Shown here: positions 37,409 through 46,794 of the stretch, one piece after another
Position numbering within the stretch: the stretch's first letter is position 1
Layout of the letters: each line of letters begins with the position of its first letter
Assembly (NCBI GenBank): GCA_036274895.1
Contig: DASUEU010000085.1
Location: 124,001-188,000 of the forward strand
Length of the DNA stretch: 64,000 nucleotides
Direction: 5' to 3'
From: CALMKX01 sp036274895
GTDB lineage: Bacteria > Acidobacteriota > Thermoanaerobaculia > Multivoradales > SZUA-115
Notes under the pieces: generated by a model
Database searches by the model: none
The model's input: the letters and a program-made list of their open reading frames with translations, nothing else
Told to the model about the DNA's origin: nothing
Position numbers and translations under genes: made by a program

Positions 37409-38002
37409 ATGACCGCCCAACCCCTCCTCCAGCTCACCGCAGCGGATTACCTCGCTTTCGAGCGGGCCGCCGAGGGGCGCCACGAATGGGTGAATGGTCA
37501 GGTCTACGCCATGGGTGGGGCCAGCCCCGAGCACAGTCTGATCGTCACCAACCTGGCGCGGGAGCTGAGCCTGGCCCTGAAGGGTCGGCCTTGCCGGGTC
37601 CACACCACGGACCTGCGGGTGAGGGTGGATGAAACAGGCCTCTACACCTACCCGGACGGGGTCGTCGTCTGCGGCGAGCCCCGCTACGATGATGCCCAGC
37701 GCGACACCCTGGTCAATCCCCTGGTCCTGATCGAAGTGCTCTCGGCCTCGACCGAGGCGTACGACCGCGGCGCCAAGTTCGAGCACTACCGCCGCCTCGA
37801 GTCCCTCGCCGCCTACCTGCTGGTGGCTCAGGATCGGCCTCACCTGGAGCTGTTCCGGCGCCTGGCGGACGGCACCTGGCAGCTCACCGAGGCGAGCGGG
37901 CTCGAGAAGTCCCTCGAGATCCCAGAGCTGGGGATCCACCTCGCCCTGGCCGAGGTCTACGAGAAGGTCGCCGGCCTGGGCGCCGCGATCCCTGATTCGT
38001 AG
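37409..38002 (+). CDS. Uma2 family endonuclease
   Basis: A 197-residue PD-(D/E)XK-fold protein of the Uma2/DUF820 family: LTAADYLAFERAAEGRHEWVNGQVYAMGGASPEHSLI, TYPDGVVVCGEP, LVLIEVLSASTEAYDRGAKFEHYRRLESLAAYLLV. The nuclease core is Asp in YPDGVV and E-V-L in LIEVLS. The role is unknown; family members are often multiplied in cyanobacteria and Acidobacteriota. No Shine-Dalgarno; TACACT (37395-37400) ends 8 bases before the ATG, so a leaderless message is likely. Confidence 0.88.
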   Translation: MTAQPLLQLTAADYLAFERAAEGRHEWVNGQVYAMGGASPEHSLIVTNLARELSLALKGRPCRVHTTDLRVRVDETGLYTYPDGVVVCGEPRYDDAQRDTLVNPLVLIEVLSASTEAYDRGAKFEHYRRLESLAAYLLVAQDRPHLELFRRLADGTWQLTEASGLEKSLEIPELGIHLALAEVYEKVAGLGAAIPDS

Positions 38003-38024
38003 GGGCCGGCCCCCGTGTCGGCCC
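38003..38024. terminator. hairpin between convergent genes
   Basis: GGGCCG-GCCCCCGTGT-CGGCCC followed by TCTTCGGCTTTCGTCT. It fills the 38-base gap between uma2 and the XRE gene and could terminate from both sides. Confidence 0.45.
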
Positions 38025-38040
38025 TCTTCGGCTTTCGTCT

Positions 38041-38238
38041 CTACTCGCCCTCCGGCTCGAAGATCCCCTCGATCGCCTGACCGAAGACCCGGGCGAGGGC
38101 GAAGGCGAGGGGGAGGCTGGGATCGTACTTGCCGGTTTCGATAGCGTTGACGGTCTGCCGGGAGACTCCCAGCTTCTCCGCCAGCTCCGCCTGCGACCAG
38201 CTGCGCTCGGCGCGCAGCACTCTGAGCCGGTTCTTCAT
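38041..38238 (-). CDS. XRE-family helix-turn-helix regulator
   Basis: A 65-residue single-domain repressor: MKNRLRVLRAERSWSQAELAEKL and GVSRQTVNAIETGKYDPSLPL are a textbook Cro/C1 helix-turn-helix, ending IEGIFEPEGE. This size class is usually encoded with a small membrane protein, as here (four-base overlap with the upstream gene). Two near-identical 18-bp palindromes in the promoter are its likely operators. Confidence 0.9.
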   Translation of the reverse strand: MKNRLRVLRAERSWSQAELAEKLGVSRQTVNAIETGKYDPSLPLAFALARVFGQAIEGIFEPEGE

Positions 38239-38681
38239 GCGTACCGCCGATAGCCCAGCAGCTGGCCGAGGACCCAGAAGCCCAGCATCACCAGCGCGGA
38301 ATCGCTGATGTCCAGCTGGGGCGCACCGGCGCGCTCGAACAGGCGCCAGCACATCGAGAAGAGGATGCCGGCGCCGAAGCCGAGGGCCAGCCCTTCGAGC
38401 TGGATCCGGCGCTGCAGCTCGTCCAGGCTGCGCAGGAAGCGCCGGTAGGCCGCCACGGTGACGAGGCCGAGGAGGCCGGGCACGGCGGCGGTCACCCAGG
38501 CGAGCGCGCCGGCGACGACCTCCCGCTTGAGCAGGAAGGTGGCAGCCAGGAAGCTCAGGGCCCAGACGAGGGTCCAGGCACTGAACTGGAGGGAGCTGCG
38601 CCGCGCGGCAGGTGTGGACGAGCCGACACAAGCCTCGCGGAAGGAAGGGCGGGGGGCGGGTGAGGCGGGTTGAGCGACCAT
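38235..38681 (-). CDS. small membrane protein partnered with XRE regulator
   Basis: A 148-residue protein with about four membrane helices (SAWTLVWALSFLAATFLL, VAGALAWVTAAVPGLLGLV, LALGFGAGILFSMC, SALVMLGFWVLGQLLGY) and the loop RRFLRSLDELQRRIQLEGLA typical of such partners. The start 38681 has GAGGAG at good spacing; an upstream in-frame ATG at 38705 is less likely. Function unknown; the pair may respond to membrane state. Confidence 0.8.
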   Translation of the reverse strand: MVAQPASPAPRPSFREACVGSSTPAARRSSLQFSAWTLVWALSFLAATFLLKREVVAGALAWVTAAVPGLLGLVTVAAYRRFLRSLDELQRRIQLEGLALGFGAGILFSMCWRLFERAGAPQLDISDSALVMLGFWVLGQLLGYRRYA

Positions 38682-38736
38682 CGGGATCTCCTCGATCCGG
38701 GGCAAAGGCCCTGGATGACAAGCACGAAAGACATAA

Positions 38737-38798
38737 TGTCAAGCGTGCTTGACACAAAGAGTAGATGGTGCGACTTGGATTGTCAAGGGTGCTTGACA
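38737..38798 (-). promoter_or_regulatory. autoregulated promoter with two 18-bp operators
   Basis: Operator 1 TGTCAAGCGTGCTTGACA (38737-38754) is a perfect palindrome. Operator 2 TGTCAAGGGTGCTTGACA (38781-38798) differs by one base; the centres are 44 bp apart. On the minus strand TTGACA inside operator 2 (38781-38786) and TACTCT (38758-38763) form a promoter with a 17-base spacer. Operator 2 covers the -35 and operator 1 the start site. A weaker half-site TGACAAGC lies at 38716-38723. Confidence 0.8.
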
Positions 38799-38927
38799 GA
38801 GAACCTAAGGCGGGCGACCACGGGGGCCGCCCTTCGGGGCGGCTTCGCTACCCCCTGGGCGGGCGCAAGGTGTTGGCAGAATCGCCTAGATAAGACGAAA
38901 TGGCGATCTGAATACCAGGAGGCACAT

Positions 38928-39233
38928 ATGACCAGACACCGCGTCATCCGCGTCCGACACGAGCTTCCGAGGGACTCCGACCACCACTTGATCGTGGGCC
39001 TGGCCACAGGGAACGACCCGGAAGCGGCACCCGAGAGGGAGTGGAACCTGCACCAGGTCTTGAAGGCCATGTGGCAGGGAGAGCTCTTCTACGTCCAGGA
39101 CAGGATCTCGGGCCAGCAGGCGGAGGTCGAGACGTACCATTGCCCCCTGCCTTACTGCGACATGCGGCATCTTAGGACCGTCCCGGACACCACCATCCGG
39201 GACAACCTCGACTCGCTGCCTGAATGCCCGTGA
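38928..39233 (+). CDS. DUF3892 family protein
   Basis: A 101-residue small protein: MTRHRVIRVRHELPRDSDHHLIVGLATG, WNLHQVLKAMWQGELFYVQD, AEVETYHCPLPYCDMRHLRT and DTTIRDNLDSLPECP. The ending YLRTxPDxxxxDNLxxLPxC is characteristic of DUF3892. Function unknown. The ATG has a strong AGGAGG 6 bases upstream. A UUCG-type hairpin (38826-38843) lies before it. Confidence 0.82.
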   Translation: MTRHRVIRVRHELPRDSDHHLIVGLATGNDPEAAPEREWNLHQVLKAMWQGELFYVQDRISGQQAEVETYHCPLPYCDMRHLRTVPDTTIRDNLDSLPECP

Positions 39234-39301
39234 AGGCGGCGACTGGCGGGACTCGGCCTCAACGCTGGTCCTGGCTCTTCCGTAAGTAGAGCCAGGATCT
39301 C

Positions 39302-39847
39302 ATGCGCTTCCACTCTCGCCGCGAGAAGCTGCTGTGGACGGCTGCCGCCGTCTATGCCCTGTTGATCTACTCGACCCTGGGACTGGTGCGCACGGTCACC
39401 ACGTTTCTGCGCGACCGCAACCTCCTGCGCCTCTCGATCGGCCTCGTCTTCGCCCTGGCGGCAGCCGGGGTGGTCGGCTGGATGATGCGCCGGCGGGCGC
39501 GCTGGCAAGAGTGGGCGGCGCTCGCCGGCATCGCCGTGGCCTACGCGGCCATCTTCCCCTTTGCCGTGGCCCCCGAGGAGCGCATCCACCTGCTCCAGTA
39601 CGGCGCCCTCGCGGTGTTGCTCTTCCTGGCCCTGGCCGAACGGCCCCTCTCCCTCCCCCGCCGGGCCACCTTCGCCGTCCTGCTGACCACCCTGGCCGGC
39701 CTGGTCGACGAGATCCTCCAGGGCCTCCACCCCGCCCGCTACTGGGACATCCGCGACGTAGCCTTCAACGCCCTCGCCGGGGCGATCGCGGTGGCGGCTC
39801 TGGTGGTGATGGAGCGGGCGGGAGAGAAAGGGCAGCTGACATCTTAG
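39302..39847 (+). CDS. VanZ-like membrane protein
   Basis: A 181-residue membrane protein with about five helices and the VanZ pattern: EERIHLLQYGALAVLLFLAL, LAGLVDEILQGLHPARYWDIRDVAFNALAGAIA. The E-x-x-Q and R-x-x-D-V-x-x-N motifs are conserved in the family. VanZ itself gives low teicoplanin resistance; chromosomal relatives have unknown roles. Its 3' end overlaps the convergent gene by four bases. Confidence 0.85.
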   Translation: MRFHSRREKLLWTAAAVYALLIYSTLGLVRTVTTFLRDRNLLRLSIGLVFALAAAGVVGWMMRRRARWQEWAALAGIAVAYAAIFPFAVAPEERIHLLQYGALAVLLFLALAERPLSLPRRATFAVLLTTLAGLVDEILQGLHPARYWDIRDVAFNALAGAIAVAALVVMERAGEKGQLTS

Positions 39848-40131
39848 CCAGCGCCGGCTTCGAGCGCCCGTTCCAAGCTGATCAGCCTCCGGATGAGGCC
39901 GTTGTAGCGGCTGTGAGCCGAGTCCGCATTGGATTGGGCGAGCAGGTCGTAAAGTCGATGCTCGGGCTGCTCGATCGTGAGGGCTGGTACAGCGAGCCCG
40001 GCGCGGCGCAGGCGGGGGGTCCCGATGGCCACCAGCAAGGCTGGAAGGGTCTCGCGGCCCGCCGCGAGGTCGGCGAGCCCCTGCTCGACCAGGTCACCAC
40101 CGGGCAGGGCTTCGAGGTTCACAGCCAGCAT
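39844..40131 (-). CDS. hypothetical protein downstream of sigma/anti-sigma pair
   Basis: A 95-residue soluble protein: EALPGGDLVEQGLADLAAGRETLPALLVAIG, then SRYNGLIRRLISLERALEAG. Family not recognised. It lies 34 bases after the anti-sigma gene on the same strand, so it may be the third gene of that operon. Confidence 0.65.
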   Translation of the reverse strand: MLAVNLEALPGGDLVEQGLADLAAGRETLPALLVAIGTPRLRRAGLAVPALTIEQPEHRLYDLLAQSNADSAHSRYNGLIRRLISLERALEAGAG

Positions 40132-40165
40132 TGTAGCCGAGCCCTCAGCGGGGCCTCCGACGCCG

Positions 40166-40459
40166 CTACCGCGTCCGCGCCGCGAGGATCGCCTTCACCA
40201 GATCGGAGCCGAGGTCTTCAGGCGGGGCCGAGGGCGGGGTGGCTGCGACCGCTTTGCCCAGCTTGACGGTCTCCTGGTAGGTCTTCAAGTACGAGACGCA
40301 GGACGGACAGACTCCGAGGTGACGCTCGAACTCGTGCTGCTCCTCGCCCGAAAGCTCACCCGCAAGGTACTCCAGGAGAAACGTGATCACTTCCTCGCAG
40401 ACCAGGTACTCCTGGCCTTGATAGTGCGCCGTCTTGCCGATTCGGGTCTTCATGGTCAC
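40166..40459 (-). CDS. zinc-finger anti-sigma factor
   Basis: A 97-residue protein with a zf-HC2 motif: CEEVITFLLEYLAGELSGEE, FERHLGVCPSCVSYLKTYQE (H-x3-C-x2-C). There is no membrane helix, so it is a soluble anti-sigma of the ZAS type. The GTG at 40459 overlaps the sigma gene by four bases (ATG 40453 is the alternative). It should bind and inhibit the sigma factor encoded directly upstream. Confidence 0.9.
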   Translation of the reverse strand: MTMKTRIGKTAHYQGQEYLVCEEVITFLLEYLAGELSGEEQHEFERHLGVCPSCVSYLKTYQETVKLGKAVAATPPSAPPEDLGSDLVKAILAARTR

Positions 40460-41073
40460 GCCTCACGCAGCCGCGGATCGATCTGCTCGCGCAGGGCCTG
40501 CCGGGCGCGATGCAGGCGGATCTTGACGGCGTTCTCCGTGATGCCCAGCAGCTCGGCCACGGTGGCGGTATCGAGCTCCTCGATGTCGCGCAGCATCAGC
40601 ACCGTACGATGGGTCTCGGGCAAGCGCTCGATCGTCGCCCGGACCAGCTCGCGCACCTCGCGGCGCTCGATCATCCGCTCGGCCGACTCCGGCCAGTCCT
40701 GGTACTCCTTGACCGAGTGGCCGTCTTCGGCGAAGCGCGGCAACATCTCTTCGATCGACTCCTCCGGCCGCGCCTTGCGGCTGCGCATCCGCATCAGGCA
40801 GGAGTTGATCACGATGCGGTGGAGCCAAGTGGACAGCTGGGCCAGGCCCTCGAAGCGGTGGACGGCCCGGAATGCCTGGATGAACGCTTCCTGCAAGGCA
40901 TCCTTGGCATCCTCCTCGTTGCGCAGGAGCCGCCGCGAGGTCGCGAGCATGCGTCCGCCGTAGTGGACCACCAGGAACTCGAAGGCACGATCGTCGCCGC
41001 CTCGCAGCGCGGCCACCAGGACGGCCTCGTCCTCGAAGAGGCCCGGCTGCCGGGCCGCACTGCTTCGATTCAT
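40456..41073 (-). CDS. ECF-type RNA polymerase sigma factor
   Basis: A 205-residue sigma factor. Region 2 is GDDRAFEFLVVHYGGRMLATSRRLLRNEEDAKDALQEAFIQAFR and LSTWLHRIVINSCLMRMRS. Region 4 is ERLPETHRTVLMLRDIEELDTATVAELLGITENAVKIRLHRARQAL. It pairs with the zf-HC2 anti-sigma gene. Its target promoter cannot be read here. It diverges from an esterase gene; a GGCCCC hairpin (about 41172-41194) lies in the 154-base gap. Confidence 0.94.
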   Translation of the reverse strand: MNRSSAARQPGLFEDEAVLVAALRGGDDRAFEFLVVHYGGRMLATSRRLLRNEEDAKDALQEAFIQAFRAVHRFEGLAQLSTWLHRIVINSCLMRMRSRKARPEESIEEMLPRFAEDGHSVKEYQDWPESAERMIERREVRELVRATIERLPETHRTVLMLRDIEELDTATVAELLGITENAVKIRLHRARQALREQIDPRLREA

Positions 41074-41227
41074 GGGCGGAGCCTAACATACGCCTCCCGT
41101 TACGCCCCGGCGGTAGAGGAGCCTGCCGCGGCCGTTCCTTCGATGCCGGCCGCGGGCCGGGGTTTCACCTCGCCGGCCCCTCGGGGGGGGCCGGCCCACA
41201 CGGCTTCGGCGTATTCTTCTCCCCGCA

Positions 41228-42244
41228 ATGGCTTTGGCCGAGACCATCACCCTCAGAGTGCATTACCCGCTCGACGGGGGCGCGCTGAAGCTGCGCACCG
41301 AGGAGGACTGGAGCCGGGACGTGGAGCCCGTGGCGGCCAACGCCGGGGGCACCACCTTCGACTTCGAGATCACGCTCGAGCGCCCCTTCCTCTACTACAA
41401 GCCGGTGCTCCAGCGGCACGGAGAGCTGCGCTGGTCCCAGGGGCCGAACCACTTGCTGCTCGCCAATGGCCGCAAGGTTCGCGATCTCTATCCGTACTTC
41501 TACGCCGACCTCGACTGCGGGGTCTGCGACCTGCAACCGCATCGCTCCCGCGCCGGGGACCGCCAGCACAACCTGCGCATCTTCACGCCGCCGGGCTACG
41601 AGGAGAACACCCTCCAGCGCTACCCGGTGCTCTACATGCAGGATGGCCAGAACCTCTTCTTCCCCAACGAAGCCACCAATGGCCAGCACTGGAAGGTGGA
41701 GGAGACCCTGCTCCTCTTGGGGACCATGAACCTGATCAAGAAAGTGATCGTGGTCGGGATCTACCCCCAGGAACGGCTGACCGACTACACCCGGCCGGGC
41801 TACGAGAGCTACGGGCGCTACCTCGCGGAGGAGCTCAAGCCCTGGGTGGACGAGCGCCACCGGACCCTGCCCGGCCACGAGCACACCGCCGTCGCCGGCG
41901 CCTCGCTGGGCGGCGTGGTCTCTTGCTACCTCGGCTGGCAGTACCCGGAGGTCTTCGGCATGGCGGCTTCGATGTCGGCGACCTTCACCTACCAGGACGA
42001 CCTGATGGAACGAGTGCGGCTGGAGGAGAAGCGCCCCACCCGCTTCTACCTCGACAGCGGCTGGCCGGAGGACAACTACGAGGTCACCCGGGCGATGAGG
42101 AATGCCCTGCTCACGCGCGGCTACGTCGAGGGCCGGGACCTGCTCTACTTCGCCTTTCCCGAGGCCCTCCACAACGAGCAGTCCTGGAGCCTGCGCCTGC
42201 ACCTGCCCTTCCAGTACTTCTTCGGCCGCTCGCGGGGGCTTTGA
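41228..42244 (+). CDS. putative esterase, alpha/beta-hydrolase (Fes/esterase D-like)
   Basis: A 338-residue cytoplasmic protein. Residues 1-90 form an early-set/CBM48-like beta domain (TITLRVHYPLDGGALKLR). From about 110 it is a putative esterase: RQHNLRIFTPPGYEENTLQRYPVLYMQDGQNLF, nucleophile elbow GASLGG (Ser226), a likely catalytic Asp in LDSGWPEDNYE and His in FPEALHNEQSW. No signal peptide. The substrate is unknown. TATTCT ends about 10 bases before the start, so the leader is very short. Confidence 0.82.
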   Translation: MALAETITLRVHYPLDGGALKLRTEEDWSRDVEPVAANAGGTTFDFEITLERPFLYYKPVLQRHGELRWSQGPNHLLLANGRKVRDLYPYFYADLDCGVCDLQPHRSRAGDRQHNLRIFTPPGYEENTLQRYPVLYMQDGQNLFFPNEATNGQHWKVEETLLLLGTMNLIKKVIVVGIYPQERLTDYTRPGYESYGRYLAEELKPWVDERHRTLPGHEHTAVAGASLGGVVSCYLGWQYPEVFGMAASMSATFTYQDDLMERVRLEEKRPTRFYLDSGWPEDNYEVTRAMRNALLTRGYVEGRDLLYFAFPEALHNEQSWSLRLHLPFQYFFGRSRGL

Positions 42245-42315
42245 ACGCCTTCGCCGCGCACGAGTTGACAAGGATCCAAGGCCGCCCCACAGTTTGGTAA
42301 CTGGTCCCTAAGGGG

Positions 42316-42346
42316 GGCCAGACCTTGACCCCCCCGGAGTCTGGCC
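42316..42346. terminator. hairpin between esterase and NYN genes
   Basis: GGCCAGAC / GTCTGGCC with a 15-base loop containing a run of C that can also pair with the preceding G-run. Possibly the end of the esterase transcript. Confidence 0.4.
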
Positions 42347-42383
42347 TCGGCCACACACCGGGGTTTTTCGTATAGGAGCCAGG

Positions 42384-43019
42384 TTGCCGGATCGTGCGGT
42401 CCTCTTCGTCGACGGAAACAACTGGTATCACGCCATCCGTGAGGCAGGGGTCGAGGATCGCGGTCGCCTTGACTACGCTGTCATTTCTCGGAAGCTCGCT
42501 GGGCCGCGAGAGTGGATCGGCACCCGCTACTACATTGGCCGAGTACCCCAACAGGGAGAAACTCGGCTCTATGCAGAGCAACGCCGATTCCTGGCTCAGC
42601 TGGCCGCATCCGATCCGAGAATCTCGGCTCACCTGGGACGGCTCGAGCCCCGGCTGATCGACAATCCAGCCGCCCGGGAGCTGCAACAGTACCTGACCTC
42701 ACTGCAGGTCAGGCTCGACTCCCAGGTCTTCCACGAACTGCTCCAGATCGCGCAGCGGCACCGTCGCACGCCCGCGATGGTTGAGAAGGCCGTTGACGTG
42801 ATGCTCGCAGTGGACATGGTCGTGATGGCGGAACGGGATGCCTACGACTCCGCCTACCTGCTGTCCGCCGACGGCGACTTCACGCCGGCGATCGAGGCCG
42901 TTCGCTCGCACGGCACGAAGGTTTACGTGGCCTCGACTGCCCATGGTGCCCAGTTGGCTCGAGCTGCGTCTACTTTCATCAGGCTGGGACGCGAACGGTT
43001 CACTGACTGCTACCGCTAG
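42384..43019 (+). CDS. NYN-domain (PIN-like) ribonuclease
   Basis: A 211-residue LabA/DUF88-type NYN protein: AVLFVDGNNWYHAIREAG (first Asp), KAVDVMLAVDMVVMAERDAYDSAYLLSADGDFTPAIEAV (acidic cluster), HGTKVYVAST. These Asp residues form the metal site of the PIN-like fold, so RNase activity is expected. It starts with TTG at 42384 with AGGAG upstream. A single gene, not obviously part of a toxin-antitoxin pair. Confidence 0.85.
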   Translation: MPDRAVLFVDGNNWYHAIREAGVEDRGRLDYAVISRKLAGPREWIGTRYYIGRVPQQGETRLYAEQRRFLAQLAASDPRISAHLGRLEPRLIDNPAARELQQYLTSLQVRLDSQVFHELLQIAQRHRRTPAMVEKAVDVMLAVDMVVMAERDAYDSAYLLSADGDFTPAIEAVRSHGTKVYVASTAHGAQLARAASTFIRLGRERFTDCYR

Positions 43020-43124
43020 CAGCCGACGAGCGGTGGAAACTCTTCTCGAGACTTCTGCATCGAAGACCCACCTCCTCCCGCCGGACGCTCGGAGGTCTCC
43101 GGAGGTATCCTCTCGAGAACCGTC

Positions 43125-43349
43125 ATGAGCCATCCCGTCGCCACCGCCTGCGTCGTGGCCCTCGAGGTCTATCTCCTGCTGGGCCTGGTCTTCGCCCTGG
43201 CCTTCGTGCGCTGGGGAGCGTCGCGGCTGGACCCGGCCGCCCGGGAGGCGAGCTGGGGGTTCCGGCTGCTGATCCTGCCGGCTTCGGCGGCGCTCTGGCC
43301 TTGGCTCGCCCTGCGCTGGTGGCGGGCGAGGCAGGAGGTGAGCCGGTGA
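43125..43349 (+). CDS. small two-helix membrane protein
   Basis: A 74-residue protein: ATACVVALEVYLLLGLVFALAFVRWGASRLD, then FRLLILPASAALWPWLALRWWRARQ. Two membrane helices. It is the first gene of a three-gene unit with four-base overlaps leading to the ferric reductase-Rieske fusion, so it is probably a small subunit or assembly factor of that system. Confidence 0.75.
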   Translation: MSHPVATACVVALEVYLLLGLVFALAFVRWGASRLDPAAREASWGFRLLILPASAALWPWLALRWWRARQEVSR

Positions 43350-43450
43350 TCCGCCCCCTGCGCCGCCTGCATCGCTGGGCGTGGCTCGCCCTCGCCGTGG
43401 CATTGCCCCTGCTCTGGCTGGCTGCCCTGCTGGTGCGGGAGGCACCGTGA
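43346..43450 (+). CDS. 34-residue single-helix membrane protein
   Basis: A GTG-started micro-ORF: VIRPLRRLHRWAWLALAVAL then PLLWLAALLVREAP. A basic start, one membrane helix and a short periplasmic end. It overlaps both neighbours by four bases (GTGA at each junction), the strongest argument that it is translated. Probably a small accessory subunit of the membrane redox protein encoded next. Confidence 0.7.
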   Translation: MIRPLRRLHRWAWLALAVALPLLWLAALLVREAP

Positions 43451-45240
43451 GCCACGCCTACAAGGCGGTGGGCTGGAACCGCCAGAAGCGGATCTATGAC
43501 CGGATCCTGGTCGGTGGCGTTCTCGGCTACCTGGGCCTTTTCGTGGCCCTGACCCTCGCCGCCAAGCCCCACGCCACGGTCGAGACCGCGCTGATCCGGG
43601 CCTTCGGCACGGCCGCCTTGCTGCTGCTCCACCTGGCCCTGGCGATCGGCCCCCTGGCCCGGCTCGACCGCCGCTTCCTGCCCCTGCTCTACAACCGGCG
43701 CCACCTCGGGGTGGTCACTTTCCTGCTCGGCCTCGCCCACGGCGGCTTCGCCCTGGTGCAGTTCCACGCCCTGGGCGACCTGCCCCCGCTGGTGAGCGTG
43801 CTGGTGAGCAACACCCGCTTCGCCAGCCTGGCCCACTTCCCGTTTCAGCAGCTCGGCCTGGCGGCCCTGGTGATCCTCTTCCTGATGGCCGCCACCAGCC
43901 ACGACTTCTGGCTGGCCAACCTCTCGGCCCCGGTGTGGAAGGCCCTGCACATGGGCGTGTACTTCGCCTATGGCCTGTTGGTGGCCCACGTTGCCCTGGG
44001 CGTGCTCCAGGCCGAGACCAGCCCGCTCTTGGCCGGAGCCCTGGGGCTGGGCCTGGTCACCCTCACCGGAGTGCATCTTGTGGCGGGGTGGCGAGAGCGG
44101 CGAGGGGATGGAGAGTGCCCGCGGACGCCCGAGGCGGACGGTTTCGTCGAGGTCTGCCGGCTGGGGGAGATCCCCGAGAACCGGGCGCGCATCGCCACTC
44201 TGGGCGGCGAGCGGGTGGCGGTGTTCCGCTGGGACGGCAAGCTCTCGGCGGTGTCGAACGTCTGCCGCCACCAGAACGGCCCGCTGGGCGAGGGCCGGGT
44301 GATCGACGGCTGCATCACCTGCCCCTGGCACGGCTACCAGTACCGGCCGGAGACGGGAGCCTCGCCCCCGCCCTTCACCGAGAAGGTGCCCACCTACCGG
44401 GTGCGGCTGGTCGCGGATCGCGTGCTGTTGCACCCGCAGGCGCTGCCGCCAGAAACCTTCGTCGAGCCGGCCGTGCTCGGAACGGGGGGGCCGGCACCGG
44501 CGACCGAGCCGGGGGACTTCTACGTCGGCTACCAGAAGACGGCACCGGCCGGCACCGCCGGATTCGTCCGCCGCTTGGTGGCGGCTCTGCTGGCCGGCGC
44601 CGGAGCCCTGGCGGTGCTGCTGGCCATGGCCCAGCAGCCCTTTGCGGATGCCTCCTTCGAATACGGCACCGTGCGCACCTTCACCGGCGTGCTCGAGGAG
44701 CGGCCCTACCCGACGCTCGGCGTCCGGGCGCCCGGAGAGGTCCCCAGGCGCTCCCTGCTGGTGGTACCGGGCAAGTTCGGCGCCGCCGAGTTGGTGGCGG
44801 GGCTCGATGGCGTGGCGGTGAGCCTCCAGGGCCGGCGGATCCGGCGTGGCGGTGTGACCATGGTCGAGGTGGTTCCCGGCTCGCTGCAGCGGGGGGCGGC
44901 GAGCGCCGGAGAGGCCGGCGCCGAGGTCAGCCTCGGCCGGGCCTCCCTCGACGGGGAGATTGTCGACAGCAAGTGCTGGCTCGGGGTGATGAATCCCGGC
45001 GAGGGCAAGCCCCACCGGGACTGCGCCGTGCGCTGCCTCTCGGGCGGCGCACCGCCGGCCCTGATCGTGCGCCGTGGGCAGCACGCCGGGCGGGTCGTGC
45101 TGCTCACCCGAGCCGACGGCGGCCCGCTGGGCAGGGAGATCCTCCCCTTCGTCGCGGAGCCGGTGCGGGTGGCCGGAGAGCTGCGCCGGAGGGGCGAGAG
45201 CTTGCTGCTGCGGATCGAAGGAGGGATCGAGAGGCGGTAG
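43447..45240 (+). CDS. ferric reductase-like / Rieske fusion with Cys-rich C-terminal domain
   Basis: A 597-residue membrane redox protein. Residues 1-220 form a six-helix ferric reductase-like (MsrQ/YedZ-type) haem domain with paired His (LLHLALAIGPLAR, GLAHGGFALVQFH, WKALHMGVYFAYGLLVAHVALG). Residues about 235-335 are a Rieske domain with CRH (273-275) and CPWH (292-295), binding [2Fe-2S]. A further membrane helix lies near 380 (VAALLAGAGALAVLLAMA), then a domain with C510, C526 and C530 (VDSKCWLGVMNPGEGK, HRDCAVRC). Electrons probably pass from a quinone or haem to the Rieske centre; the physiological partner is unknown. GTG start within a four-base overlap. The next gene is convergent. 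Confidence 0.8.
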   Translation: MSHAYKAVGWNRQKRIYDRILVGGVLGYLGLFVALTLAAKPHATVETALIRAFGTAALLLLHLALAIGPLARLDRRFLPLLYNRRHLGVVTFLLGLAHGGFALVQFHALGDLPPLVSVLVSNTRFASLAHFPFQQLGLAALVILFLMAATSHDFWLANLSAPVWKALHMGVYFAYGLLVAHVALGVLQAETSPLLAGALGLGLVTLTGVHLVAGWRERRGDGECPRTPEADGFVEVCRLGEIPENRARIATLGGERVAVFRWDGKLSAVSNVCRHQNGPLGEGRVIDGCITCPWHGYQYRPETGASPPPFTEKVPTYRVRLVADRVLLHPQALPPETFVEPAVLGTGGPAPATEPGDFYVGYQKTAPAGTAGFVRRLVAALLAGAGALAVLLAMAQQPFADASFEYGTVRTFTGVLEERPYPTLGVRAPGEVPRRSLLVVPGKFGAAELVAGLDGVAVSLQGRRIRRGGVTMVEVVPGSLQRGAASAGEAGAEVSLGRASLDGEIVDSKCWLGVMNPGEGKPHRDCAVRCLSGGAPPALIVRRGQHAGRVVLLTRADGGPLGREILPFVAEPVRVAGELRRRGESLLLRIEGGIERR

Positions 45241-45243
45241 AGG

Positions 45244-45267
45244 CGCCGGGGGATGAATCCCCCGGCG
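45244..45267. terminator. bidirectional terminator-like hairpin
   Basis: A 10-bp perfect stem (CGCCGGGGGA / TCCCCCGGCG) with loop TGAA, filling the 32-base gap between the Rieske fusion gene and thiC, which converge. Confidence 0.6.
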
Positions 45268-45272
45268 GCAAT

Positions 45273-46706
<1,434 letters not shown>

Positions 46707-46756
46707 GGGCAGTTCCTCCTGGTGGTGGCGGAGGAAGGTACCCAGGGAACCCGGAG

Positions 46757-46777
46757 GGGGCGAGGAGACCTCGCCCC
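46757..46777 (-). promoter_or_regulatory. riboswitch expression-platform hairpin
   Basis: GGGGCGAGG / CCTCGCCCC, 9-bp stem with a 3-base loop, between the TPP aptamer and the thiC ribosome binding site. No T-tract follows in the minus-strand sense, so it may act as an anti-sequestering or Rho-linked element rather than a classic terminator. Confidence 0.5.
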
Positions 46778-46794
46778 AACGATTCCCGTTCGCC

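Noticed and set aside
45244..45267. A sixth REP-like copy
   Set aside because: The hairpin has the same T-GA-A centre, but the tetranucleotide, link and second hairpin are missing; a terminator explains it better.
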